Origin: Gemmatimonadales bacterium
GTDB taxonomy: Bacteria > Gemmatimonadota > Gemmatimonadetes > Gemmatimonadales > GWC2-71-9
Direction of reading: 5' to 3'
Length of the DNA stretch: 32,768 nt
Assembly (NCBI GenBank): GCA_030601605.1
Contig: JAUVTI010000004.1
Coordinates: 1-32,768 of the forward strand
The notes under the pieces are model-generated. The model was not told the DNA's origin and ran no database searches. It worked only from the letters and a program-made list of their open reading frames with translations. Each line of letters opens with the position of its first letter. Positions within the stretch are counted from its first letter, which is position 1. Below are positions 24,476-32,133 of this stretch, in pieces. The translations under genes were made by a program, and so were the position numbers.

Positions 24476-26149
24476 CTACGAAGTCCCGCGGTCCTTCCGG
24501 TAAACCACCTTTCCACCCAGCACTGTGAGCAGCACGTGCGTGTCGAGGATCCGCTCCGGCGCGATCGCCATGATGTCCTGATCCAGCACCACGAAGTCGG
24601 CGTACTTGCCGGGCGAGGGCGAGCCCGAGACGTCTTCCATGAACGCCGAGTACGCCGGCCACAGCGTCATGCTCTTGAGCGCCTCCTGCCGCGTCGTGCG
24701 CTGGTCTGGGAACCAACCGCCTGCCGGCCAGCCGTCGGCGTCCTGTCTGGTGATGAACGCCTTGAACGAGATGAGCGGGTTGGCAGCCTCCACCGGGGCG
24801 TCCGAGCCGTTGGGGATCACCACGCCCGTGTTGAGCAACGAGCGCCACGCATAGGCGCCCTGCACGCGGGTCCACCCCAGGCGATCTATCGCCCAGTACA
24901 TGTCGCTCGTCTGGTGGCTTCCCTGCATTGACGGGATCACGTCCAGTTCCGCGAATCGGGGGAGGTCCTGGAAGTGGAGGATCTGCGCGTGCTCGATGCG
25001 GAACCGGTGGTCCGCTGTCGGCACCTCCTTGAGGGCGGACTCGAACGCGTCCAACACCATGCGGTTCGTGCGATCACCGATGGCGTGCACGTTGACCTGG
25101 AAGCCGTTGCGCAAGCCGCGCACGGCGACCTCTCGCACACGTTCATAGGGTGTGGTGATGAGTCCCGTGTTGCCCGGATCGTCGGAGTATGGCTCGAGCA
25201 ATGCGGCTCCCCGGCTACCCAACGCGCCGTCAGCCGAGACCTTGATGGCCCGGATCCAGATCCGCCCGTCGTGGAGGCCGTCCTGGGGCCCGCGCTCGAA
25301 GTACCGCTGCAGTGACTCGTCGCTCGAAGAGATCATAACGTAGTTGCGCAGGTCGTAGCGGCCCTCGTCTGCCAGCTCCTCGTACAGGTCGATCGTGGGG
25401 GGCGCCACACCGGCGTCGTGCACGCCGGTGAGTCCCCACTTGTTCGCCTCGGCGATCGCCGCCAGGATTGCCTCGCGCATCTCGCGGTCGGAGCGCTCGG
25501 GGATGACCCGTGCCACGATGCCCTGCGCCCGGTCGATCAGCACGCCGGTGGGGTCGCCGCCGGCGTCGCGGATGAAGCGCCCGCCGCCAGGGTCTTGCGT
25601 GGCGGCGGTCACCTCGGCGAGTTCGAGGGCCCTGGCGTTCACCAGTGCCGCGTGTCCGTCCACCCGGGTGAGGTACACCGGATGGTCCGGCAAAGCGCGA
25701 GACAGTGCCTCGTGCGTGGGGAAATCGGTGACGGCCCAGTCGTTCTGGTCCCAGCCCCGCCCCCGGACCCACTCGCCCTCGGGCGTGTTTCGGGCGCGCT
25801 CGACGACGCGCTCGATCACCTCCTCGTAGGAGCGCGTGCCCACGAGGTCCACGATGCGCAGCGCCACTCCGAGACCCGTGAGATGTATGTGCGCGTCCAC
25901 CATGCCCGGAATGACGGTCTTGCCGTCGAGATCGAGTCTCTCGGTGCGCGATCCTGCGAAGACCTCGGCGCCGCGTGCGCTACCCACGAAGACCACGCGG
26001 CCGTCGCGAATTGCCATGGCTTCTGCGAGCGGTCTGTTGTCGTCCACCGTGTAGATGCGGGCGTTGGTGACGATCAGGTCGGCCGGCTCCTGGGCTGCGA
26101 GTGCCGGCGCGATGGCGAGGGAAAGCAGGGCCAACAGCGAGCGCTTCAT
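24476..26149 (-). CDS. Exported YtcJ-type amidohydrolase
   Basis: A metal-dependent amidohydrolase (amidohydrolase_3 family) of 557 residues, probably periplasmic. It has a signal peptide, LLALLSLAIAPALAAQ, at residues about 4-20. The metal HxH is in IPGMVDAHIHLTG. Later ligands are visible in IKVSADGALGSRGA (lysine), VNVHAIGDR, RIEHAQI and GSDAPVEAANPL. The substrate is unknown; relatives act on amide or imide compounds. The ATG at 26149 is preferred because GAGG lies about 6 nt upstream and the signal peptide follows directly. It is the last gene of a four-gene minus run, 28 nt after the broken decarboxylase gene. Confidence 0.92.
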   Translation of the reverse strand: MKRSLLALLSLAIAPALAAQEPADLIVTNARIYTVDDNRPLAEAMAIRDGRVVFVGSARGAEVFAGSRTERLDLDGKTVIPGMVDAHIHLTGLGVALRIVDLVGTRSYEEVIERVVERARNTPEGEWVRGRGWDQNDWAVTDFPTHEALSRALPDHPVYLTRVDGHAALVNARALELAEVTAATQDPGGGRFIRDAGGDPTGVLIDRAQGIVARVIPERSDREMREAILAAIAEANKWGLTGVHDAGVAPPTIDLYEELADEGRYDLRNYVMISSSDESLQRYFERGPQDGLHDGRIWIRAIKVSADGALGSRGAALLEPYSDDPGNTGLITTPYERVREVAVRGLRNGFQVNVHAIGDRTNRMVLDAFESALKEVPTADHRFRIEHAQILHFQDLPRFAELDVIPSMQGSHQTSDMYWAIDRLGWTRVQGAYAWRSLLNTGVVIPNGSDAPVEAANPLISFKAFITRQDADGWPAGGWFPDQRTTRQEALKSMTLWPAYSAFMEDVSGSPSPGKYADFVVLDQDIMAIAPERILDTHVLLTVLGGKVVYRKDRGTS

Positions 26150-26177
26150 TGGAGCCTCGTATCGGATTGGAATGTCA

Positions 26178-27638
26178 TCAGCCTCCCCCTTCCATAGCCT
26201 CACCGAGCTCGACGACCGTCTCGATCGCGATGCGGGCGTCATCCGGAGTGCTGCGGAAGTTGATGATGCACGCGCGCAGGAAGAACTCGTCGTCCAGTGT
26301 GGTTCCCGAGATGAACAGACGCCCGTCGCGATGCACCCGGTCCAGCAGCCGCCGGTTGAACTCCGACGCGTTGCCATGCCGCGGCACGTAACGGAAGCAG
26401 CTGACGCTGAGGTCCGTGGAGGGAAAGAGCTCGATCCGGTCGTGGCTCCCGGCCAGTCGGCGCAGCTCGCCGGCGGTCGCCAGGTCGCGGCGCCACAGTT
26501 CACGGTAGCCTTCCAGACCGATGTGCCGCATCACGGCCCACACCTTGAGAGCGCGGAATCCACGCGACAGCTGCGGCCCGCGTTCATGGAACCACACCGG
26601 ACCGCTGAAGTAGTCCTCGTCCCCGACCTCAAGGTACTCGGCGCGAGTCGCGAAAGCCGCATGAAGGTCACGCGGGTCACGCACGAGCACGGCTCCCGCC
26701 TCGTACGGCACGTACAGCCACTTGTGCGGATCCACGACCAAGCTGTCCGCGTCGGCCAGTCCTCGATATCGCTCGGCCAGCTCGGGCAGAGCCGCGCCCA
26801 CGGCGCCATAGGCGCCGTCGACGTGGAACCACAGACCCTCCCTCCGAGCCACCTCGCCGATCTCGGCCAATGGGTCCACGGCGCCGGTGTTCACTGTGCC
26901 GGCGGTAGCAACGACGCAGACCGGCGTTGCTCCGACTCGCCGGTCGTCGGCGATCATCCGCTCCAGTGCGCCGACGTCCATCCGCCACTCGTCGTCGACC
27001 GGCACCCACCGCAGCGCATTCGTGCCGAACCCGAGGAACTCCACCGCACGGGTGATACAGGAGTGCACCTCAGCGGAGGCATAGACCAGCGGCCTGTCCT
27101 CGCGTCCCGGCATGCCCTCTGCGCGGCTTCCCGGCAGCTGACGTTCGCGCATGGCGGAGAGCGCCACGAAGTTCGCCGCGGAGCCGCCGCTCATGAGCAG
27201 CCCGCCCGCCCGCGGTTCGTAGCCCACGAGCTCTGCCAGTCAGCGAAGCACGGTGAGCTCGAGGTGAGTCGCGACCTGCGCGCTCCCCGCGCAGTTGCTG
27301 TTCATCGTGGTGGCCAGCAGATCCGCTGCCACGCCCATGGGGCTGGCGGAGGCGCGCACGAAACCCCACCAGCGCGGGTGGCCGATCCCGAGAGAGTACG
27401 GCATGATGTCGGCACCGATGTCGGCCAGGATGCGGTCCGCCGATTCTCCCTCCACCGGCAGTGGCGCGTTGCAGAGCCTGTCCGTTACGTCATCGGGCGG
27501 TCTTCGGAATGCGGGGCGCTGCGGGAGATCACGCAGGTAGTCCACCGCCATGCGGCTCACCCGTTCGATGGTGCGTGCGAACTCGTCGGGCGAGAAATCC
27601 GGTACGCTCCCTGAAGGGGATTGCCGCGGTGCAGCCAT
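26178..27638 (-). pseudogene. Aromatic-L-amino-acid decarboxylase family gene interrupted by one in-frame TGA
   Basis: A group II PLP decarboxylase (486 residues if read through). Codon 133 (27240-27242) is TGA, where the family normally has a tryptophan (context LELTVLR-stop-LAELVGY, usually a W). The frame is intact on both sides, so a single TGG-to-TGA change explains it. Downstream catalytic features are intact: the phosphate-binding SGGSAANFVAL, the stacking histidine in ASAEVHS, the PLP aspartate in HVDGAYGA and the PLP lysine in DPHKWL (306 in the read-through protein). As written, the gene gives a 132-residue fragment lacking the active site. Restarts at GTG 27227 or ATG 27194 would lack the N-terminal domain. 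A sequencing or assembly error is the main alternative. Confidence 0.8.
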
Positions 27639-27639
27639 G

Positions 27640-28473
27640 CTAGAAGAGGTGCTCCCGGAGGAACTCGTGCATGCGGCGGCGGTACTCCTCGCCGCCCTCC
27701 AGGTACGTGTCGTTGTGTCCCGCGCCGTCGATCACGACGAACTCCTCGGCGCGGCCCGCCTCCGCTACGGCGCGGCCCATCGGGAGCGGCGCAATCCAGT
27801 CGTCGCTGCCGTGGAACACGAGCAGCGGGACCGTGAGCTCGCGCGCCCGGCTCACGTTGTCGAGCTCGAGCTCGACCAGCACGCTCGGCACCGGCGCGTA
27901 ATGCTCTTCGGCCATGTCCCGCCCGCTGGTGAACGGCGATTCCAGCACGACGGCACTCACGGGGTGCTCCGTCGCCAGGTAGAGCGCCACCGCACTCCCG
28001 ATCGAGCGTCCGTATACGGCGACGCGTGTGTCGTCGATCTCGGGACGTGAGGTGATGTACTCCCATGCGGCATCCGCGTCGCGATACACGCCCCTCTCGG
28101 TGGGCTTGCCGCCGCTTTGCCCGTACCCTCGGTAGTCGAGCACGAGCATCCCGATGCCGGGCGGGCGAAACTCGCGCAGCACGGGTGCAATGCCGCCGAT
28201 CGTCTCCATGTTGCCGTAGAACCAGAGTAGTCCGGGCGCCTTTCCCTCCGCGGGGGCCGGGTTCGGTGGCAGGTACCAGCCACGCAGCGTCACGCCGTCC
28301 TGCGTCGTCACCTCGACCAGCTCGCCGTCGGGGATGCCGACTGCCGCGGGCGCCGGCAGAGCCCCGCGCGGGGCCGGGAAGGCCACCCGCTGCTGGAAGC
28401 GCCAGGCCAGGAACACGGCTAGCGCAAACAGCACGACCAGTACGGCAATGATCTTGAGAACCGCTGAAATCAT
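27640..28473 (-). CDS. Membrane-anchored alpha/beta hydrolase
   Basis: A 277-residue serine hydrolase of the BEM46/YqkD-like type. Residues about 3-24 are a single membrane anchor (SAVLKIIAVLVVLFALAVFL). The oxyanion region is WFYGN, followed by LDYRGYGQSGG. The nucleophile is S157 in GRSIGSA. The acid is in HGSDDW and the histidine in GAGHND near the C-terminus. The ATG at 28473 lacks a good Shine-Dalgarno (a C-run precedes it). It starts 14 nt after the membrane/HhH gene and stops 1 nt before the decarboxylase ATG, so the run is probably one transcript. Ester or acyl substrates are likely but not identified. Confidence 0.88.
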   Translation of the reverse strand: MISAVLKIIAVLVVLFALAVFLAWRFQQRVAFPAPRGALPAPAAVGIPDGELVEVTTQDGVTLRGWYLPPNPAPAEGKAPGLLWFYGNMETIGGIAPVLREFRPPGIGMLVLDYRGYGQSGGKPTERGVYRDADAAWEYITSRPEIDDTRVAVYGRSIGSAVALYLATEHPVSAVVLESPFTSGRDMAEEHYAPVPSVLVELELDNVSRARELTVPLLVFHGSDDWIAPLPMGRAVAEAGRAEEFVVIDGAGHNDTYLEGGEEYRRRMHEFLREHLF

Positions 28474-28487
28474 GGGGGGAAAGGTAA

Positions 28488-29879
28488 CTACTCGCTGTGC
28501 GTGACGAGGAAGCGCAGCGAGCATGCTCGGCGGGCGGCGCCGACCCACACGCGTACCTCGGCTTGGGTCGGGCGGCCCGGGGGTGGGAGAAAGTCGCCGA
28601 GCGACTCCCGCGGGTGTGCGGCGCCGTCGGCCCGGGCCTCGTGCACGGCCCGCCACAAGGGGACGGGCGAACGGCGTGCCAGTCCACAGACGGTGACCGT
28701 GCCGACGGCGTGCAGCGAGCGCGCATGTTCGGTTCCTATTCCGCTCAGCGTAACGAGCCGCACGCTCTCCACCACGCGGTATGCGTCAGCGGGCCGGATT
28801 CCCGTTCGCTCTGCCAGGGCGGCGGGCGTGCTCCGCGCGACACGGAACGGTGATGCCAGCCCCGCCTCCTCGAGGCGCACGACTTCGTCGGGTGTGAGTC
28901 CGGGCACCTCGGCGATGCGCGGCGCGGTAGAGCTGATCGTCCAGCGTTCCATCCCCCCCAGAACGAGCGCCGCGAAGAAGATGGCGGCCACGGCGGTGGA
29001 CACGACGCGAGCGTGTGGGAGGCGAGTCTCACCCCCAGGGGGAAGAGCGACGCGCAAGCAGCAGAGCGCGTGATAAATCGCCCAGGCCTCGAGGGCGAAG
29101 AGCGGGAAGCCCACGAATCCCAGCGGTGGCATCTCGAAGAACTTCGTGTGCTCGAGCCACGGCACCGTATAGATCCATCTGCCGCGCGCCCAGAAGTTGA
29201 AGAACTCCCAAAGGAAACCGATGAAGAGCCCTCCGAGCATGATCCGTCCGATGCGGCCCCACTCCCCCCGTTCGATGTCGTGCAGTAGCGACCACTCCCT
29301 GTTTCTCCGATATACGAACGGGTCGAAGATCAGCCACGCGGCGCCCCAGATGAGCGGGAAGAACACGGTTGGTTGGATCAGGGCGAGCAGGGCCATGACG
29401 ATCCCCGCCATTTGAGCCGCCGCGAGGTGCCATGGTTTGGTGTGCAGTGGGCGCGAGCGCCACTCGTGGCCGACGCCGGCCGCCTCGAGCAACCGCGTGG
29501 CGAGCACGAGCGCAGGCAGCACCGTCGCGAACGAAAGCAGGATCCCGATCCAGCGCTCCGGCACCGCGCCCGGCAGGAAGACGTAGTACCAGTTTCGTAG
29601 CCGGAAGTTCGCGGCTTCGAACAGGAGCCAGATGACGGGCGACCAGGCGAAGAGCGAGAGGGCGCTGCGGGTGCTCAGCACTGGGGGCCTGCGCCACATG
29701 CTGCTTGCCGCCTGGTCGAGCACGACGAGTGTGGGGTACCACGCGAACACGTAGAACCAGGTCGGCACCGGATCCACCTGCAGAATCACCAGCACCCACG
29801 TAGCGGCGATCACGACGAGAGAAAGCGCTGCCAACATGGTCCCCAAGCTTGCGCACGTGAGTCCCGCGCGCCAGGGCAT
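28488..29879 (-). CDS. Polytopic membrane protein with C-terminal helix-hairpin-helix repeats
   Basis: I do not recognise this 463-residue protein as a whole. The first about 310 residues contain eight or nine membrane helices, including ALSLVVIAATWVLVILQV and FIGFLWEFFNFWARG. They also hold a conserved-looking aromatic loop, FEMPPLGFVGFPLFA. After the last helix (about 290-310), residues about 325-420 hold two helix-hairpin-helix units (PGLTPDEVVRLEEAGLASP and LSGIGTEHARSLHAVGTVTV), resembling DUF4332-type domains. A Pro/Arg-rich tail follows. Start: ATG 29879, or ATG 29837 with GGGGA nearby, which would place the first helix at the very N-terminus. It is the first gene of the minus run and only 42 nt from the divergent ABC exporter gene. 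Confidence 0.75.
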   Translation of the reverse strand: MPWRAGLTCASLGTMLAALSLVVIAATWVLVILQVDPVPTWFYVFAWYPTLVVLDQAASSMWRRPPVLSTRSALSLFAWSPVIWLLFEAANFRLRNWYYVFLPGAVPERWIGILLSFATVLPALVLATRLLEAAGVGHEWRSRPLHTKPWHLAAAQMAGIVMALLALIQPTVFFPLIWGAAWLIFDPFVYRRNREWSLLHDIERGEWGRIGRIMLGGLFIGFLWEFFNFWARGRWIYTVPWLEHTKFFEMPPLGFVGFPLFALEAWAIYHALCCLRVALPPGGETRLPHARVVSTAVAAIFFAALVLGGMERWTISSTAPRIAEVPGLTPDEVVRLEEAGLASPFRVARSTPAALAERTGIRPADAYRVVESVRLVTLSGIGTEHARSLHAVGTVTVCGLARRSPVPLWRAVHEARADGAAHPRESLGDFLPPPGRPTQAEVRVWVGAARRACSLRFLVTHSE

Positions 29880-29921
29880 GCCGGGTTGATTCTTCCCTGG
29901 GCTTCCCGTTGATTGCCCGCC

Positions 29922-30851
29922 ATGCCCGAAGCTGCCATCAAGTGCCGCGAACTGGTGAAGCGCTACGGAGACCTTACCGCAGTGGCCGGGATCGACCTGG
30001 ATGTGCGCCGGGGTGAGTGCTTCGGCATGCTCGGTCCCAATGGTGCCGGCAAGACGACCACCATCGAGATCCTCCAGGGCCTGAGAGAGCCGGACGGAGG
30101 CGAGGTGGAGGTGTTGGGGCTGACCTGGGATCGCCACGAGGGCGAGCTGCGTCAGCGCATGGGCACTCAGCTTCAGGAGACCAAGCTGCCCGAGAAGCTC
30201 AAGGTGGAAGAGGTGGTGCGCCTGTTCCGGAGCTTCTACCGGCGCGGCCGGAGCGTGGACGAGGTACTGGCCCTGGTCGCGCTCGAGGAGAAGCGTACGG
30301 CATGGGTGGGCAAACTCTCCGGCGGGCAGCGGCAGCGCCTGGCCGTTGCGTGCGCGCTCGTGTGCGATCCGGATCTGCTGTTCCTGGACGAGCCGACGAC
30401 GGGACTGGACCCGCAGTCGCGGCGGCAGCTGTGGGGCGTCATCGAGGAGTTCCGCCGGCGTGGCGGCACCGTGCTGCTCACCACGCACTACATGGAGGAG
30501 GCGGAGCGCCTGTGCGACAGGGTCGCGGTCGTCGACCATGGCGAGATCATAGCGCTGGGGTCGCCGCGCGAATTGATCGCTTCACTGGGAGCCGAGCATG
30601 TGGTCGAGTTCGCCCTGGAGCAGGGCGAGGCGCCCCCTGACGACGTGCTGGCCGCGCTCCCGGGCGTCGAGCACGTGGCGCGCGAGAACGGCACGACGCA
30701 TCTGACGGTTAGCCGAGTACACCAGGTGATCCCGGCGCTGATGCGGCTTCTGAGTGAGCGCGGCGCATCGCTGAGCGAGCTCACGACGCATCATGCCAGC
30801 CTCGAGGACGTGTTCCTCAACCTGACCGGGCGGCACATGCGCGATGAATAG
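29922..30851 (+). CDS. ABC-2 exporter ATP-binding protein
   Basis: A 309-residue ATPase subunit of a drug/lipid-type exporter (CcmA/DrrA class). Walker A is GPNGAGKTT (residues about 37-45), the signature is LSGGQRQR, Walker B is LLFLDEPTTGLD and the switch histidine is in LLTTHYMEEAE. The C-terminal about 80 residues form the accessory domain common in this class (ASLEDVFLNLTGRHM). The ATG at 29922 begins MPEAAIKCRELVKRYG; no clear Shine-Dalgarno was seen. Its 3' end overlaps the permease gene by 8 nt. The short divergent gap means any promoter must overlap the 5' end of the neighbouring minus gene. Confidence 0.95.
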   Translation: MPEAAIKCRELVKRYGDLTAVAGIDLDVRRGECFGMLGPNGAGKTTTIEILQGLREPDGGEVEVLGLTWDRHEGELRQRMGTQLQETKLPEKLKVEEVVRLFRSFYRRGRSVDEVLALVALEEKRTAWVGKLSGGQRQRLAVACALVCDPDLLFLDEPTTGLDPQSRRQLWGVIEEFRRRGGTVLLTTHYMEEAERLCDRVAVVDHGEIIALGSPRELIASLGAEHVVEFALEQGEAPPDDVLAALPGVEHVARENGTTHLTVSRVHQVIPALMRLLSERGASLSELTTHHASLEDVFLNLTGRHMRDE

Positions 30852-31884
30852 GCCCGAAACCAGCGCCCTGGTCCAGCTCACGTTGTGGCGGCTGCGCGAG
30901 TTCACGCGTGAGCCCGAGGCGCTCTTCTGGGTGTTCGCGTTTCCCATCCTCCTGGCGTTGGCCCTCGGAATCGCGTTCAAGGGGCGCGGGCCCGAGGTCG
31001 TGCGGGTGGCGGTCGAGGCGGGGCCCGGTGCGGAAGCTCTCGCGCAGTCGCTCAATGCGGACGGCAGGATCGAGGCCGCCATCGTCGACAGCGCAGAGGC
31101 GCACAGCAGGCTGCGCACCGGGAGAGTGGCGCTCGTGGTTGGTGCGGGAGATCCGCTGGTGCTGCGCTTCGACACCACGCGCGTCGAGAGCGACATCGCG
31201 CGTCTGGTGGTGGTGAACGCGGTCCAGGAGTCGGCCGGGCGCCGCGATGTGGCGGTGATCCGCGACGTGCGCGTGACCGAGCCGGGAGCGCGCTACATCG
31301 ACTTCCTGATACCGGGTCTGATCGGCCTCAACATCATGGGGACCGGGATGTGGGGTATCGGGTTCGGGATCGTGAAGGCGCGCAACGACAGGCTGCTGAA
31401 GCGCCTTCTGGCGTCGCCGATGCGCAAGAGCGAGTTCATGCTCTCGTTCATGCTGTCGCGCCTGATCTTCCTGGGGTTCGAGGTGGGCGCGGTGCTGCTC
31501 TTCGGCCTCCTCATGTTCGGCGTGCCGATCAGGGGGTCCATCCTGGCCATCGCGGCCATCGTTGTGATCGGCGCCATGACGTTCTCCGGGGTGGGCCTCC
31601 TCGTTGCCAGCCGCGCCAGAACGATCGAGGGTGTGTCGGGATTGATGAACTTCGTGATGGTCCCGATGTGGATCTTTTCGGGCGTGTTCTTCGCGTACTC
31701 CCACTTTCCCGACGGGATGCAGCCCGTCATCAGGCTGCTGCCGCTCACCGCCCTGAACGACGCCCTGCGCGCGGTGCAGCTCGACGGTGTGGCGCTCGCC
31801 GCAACGGCCGGGCCCATCGCTCTGCTGGTGGCTTGGGGAGCGTTGAGCTTCGTCGTGGCGCTCAAGGTGTTCCGCTGGCAGTAG
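30844..31884 (+). CDS. ABC-2 type exporter permease
   Basis: A 346-residue membrane subunit paired with the preceding ATPase. It has one N-terminal membrane helix (ALFWVFAFPILLALALGIAF), a large extracytoplasmic loop (residues about 50-150), then five helices, including FLIPGLIGLNIMGTGMWGIGFG and LIFLGFEVGAVLLFGLLMFG. This is the ABC2_membrane_3/DrrB layout. ATG 30844 overlaps the ATPase stop by 8 nt. The cargo is unknown. A TetR regulator starts 249 nt downstream and could control this pair, though it has its own promoter. Confidence 0.93.
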   Translation: MNRPETSALVQLTLWRLREFTREPEALFWVFAFPILLALALGIAFKGRGPEVVRVAVEAGPGAEALAQSLNADGRIEAAIVDSAEAHSRLRTGRVALVVGAGDPLVLRFDTTRVESDIARLVVVNAVQESAGRRDVAVIRDVRVTEPGARYIDFLIPGLIGLNIMGTGMWGIGFGIVKARNDRLLKRLLASPMRKSEFMLSFMLSRLIFLGFEVGAVLLFGLLMFGVPIRGSILAIAAIVVIGAMTFSGVGLLVASRARTIEGVSGLMNFVMVPMWIFSGVFFAYSHFPDGMQPVIRLLPLTALNDALRAVQLDGVALAATAGPIALLVAWGALSFVVALKVFRWQ

Positions 31885-31935
31885 ATCGGGTTGCTCCGGA
31901 GGGTCTCCGAAACTCGCCTCAGTCTCGACGCCCCT

Positions 31936-32007
31936 GTCGTACGTTTCCCGCTTCCCGCCTCCCGCTTCCCGGTCGTACCCTTCCCCCTTCCCCTCTCTTC
32001 CCGAAAC
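31936..32007 (+). repeat. Pyrimidine-rich heptamer repeat, two imperfect 36-nt copies
   Basis: Two copies begin GTCGTAC (31936 and 31972), each followed by tandem heptamers ending in CCC (GTTTCCC, GCTTCCC, GCCTCCC, GCTTCCC in copy 1; CCTTCCC twice, then degenerate, in copy 2). The strand is almost pure C/T. It sits between the exporter stop and the TetR promoter and codes for nothing I can see. Confidence 0.65.
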
Positions 32008-32017
32008 CGCCCGCCGG

Positions 32018-32046
32018 TTGACCCCGTAGGGAGCCTCAGCTAGACT
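32018..32046 (+). promoter_or_regulatory. Sigma70-type promoter of the TetR gene
   Basis: TTGACC (32018-32023), exactly 17 bp, then TAGACT (32041-32046): five of six -35 and four of six -10 matches to consensus. The predicted start is near 32053, leaving a leader of about 80 nt before the ATG at 32134. Twin palindromes overlap the -10 and start region. Confidence 0.65.
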
Positions 32047-32072
32047 TAACGCCGTTAACTTAACAGCGTTAA
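32046..32072. promoter_or_regulatory. Tandem TetR-type operator, two 13-bp palindromes
   Basis: TTAACGCCGTTAA (32046-32058) and TTAACAGCGTTAA (32060-32072) are each TTAAC-N3-GTTAA, one base apart, with 14-bp centre-to-centre spacing. They cover the end of the -10 box and the predicted start of transcription, the expected position for autorepression by the TetR protein encoded downstream. Confidence 0.75.
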
Positions 32073-32133
32073 CCACCACGAATCTGTCGGAATTCCGGCA
32101 GTTTGCGGGGGTGGGACCGGCAGCGAGGGGACA

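Noticed and set aside
27240..27242. TGA as selenocysteine or reassigned Trp
   Set aside because: The family position is Trp, not Cys, so selenocysteine is unlikely; TGA ends transketolase, isomerase, rpiA, SURF1 and other genes here, so it is a normal stop.
28488..30539. Extended N-terminus of the membrane/HhH protein reaching into the ABC ATPase gene
   Set aside because: The extension is antisense to the Walker A to Walker B region of the ATPase; sensible starts with a following membrane helix exist at 29879 and 29837.
31897..31909. Hairpin CGGAG-GGT-CTCCG after the exporter as a terminator
   Set aside because: Only a 5-bp stem with a 3-nt loop and no T-run; too weak to call.
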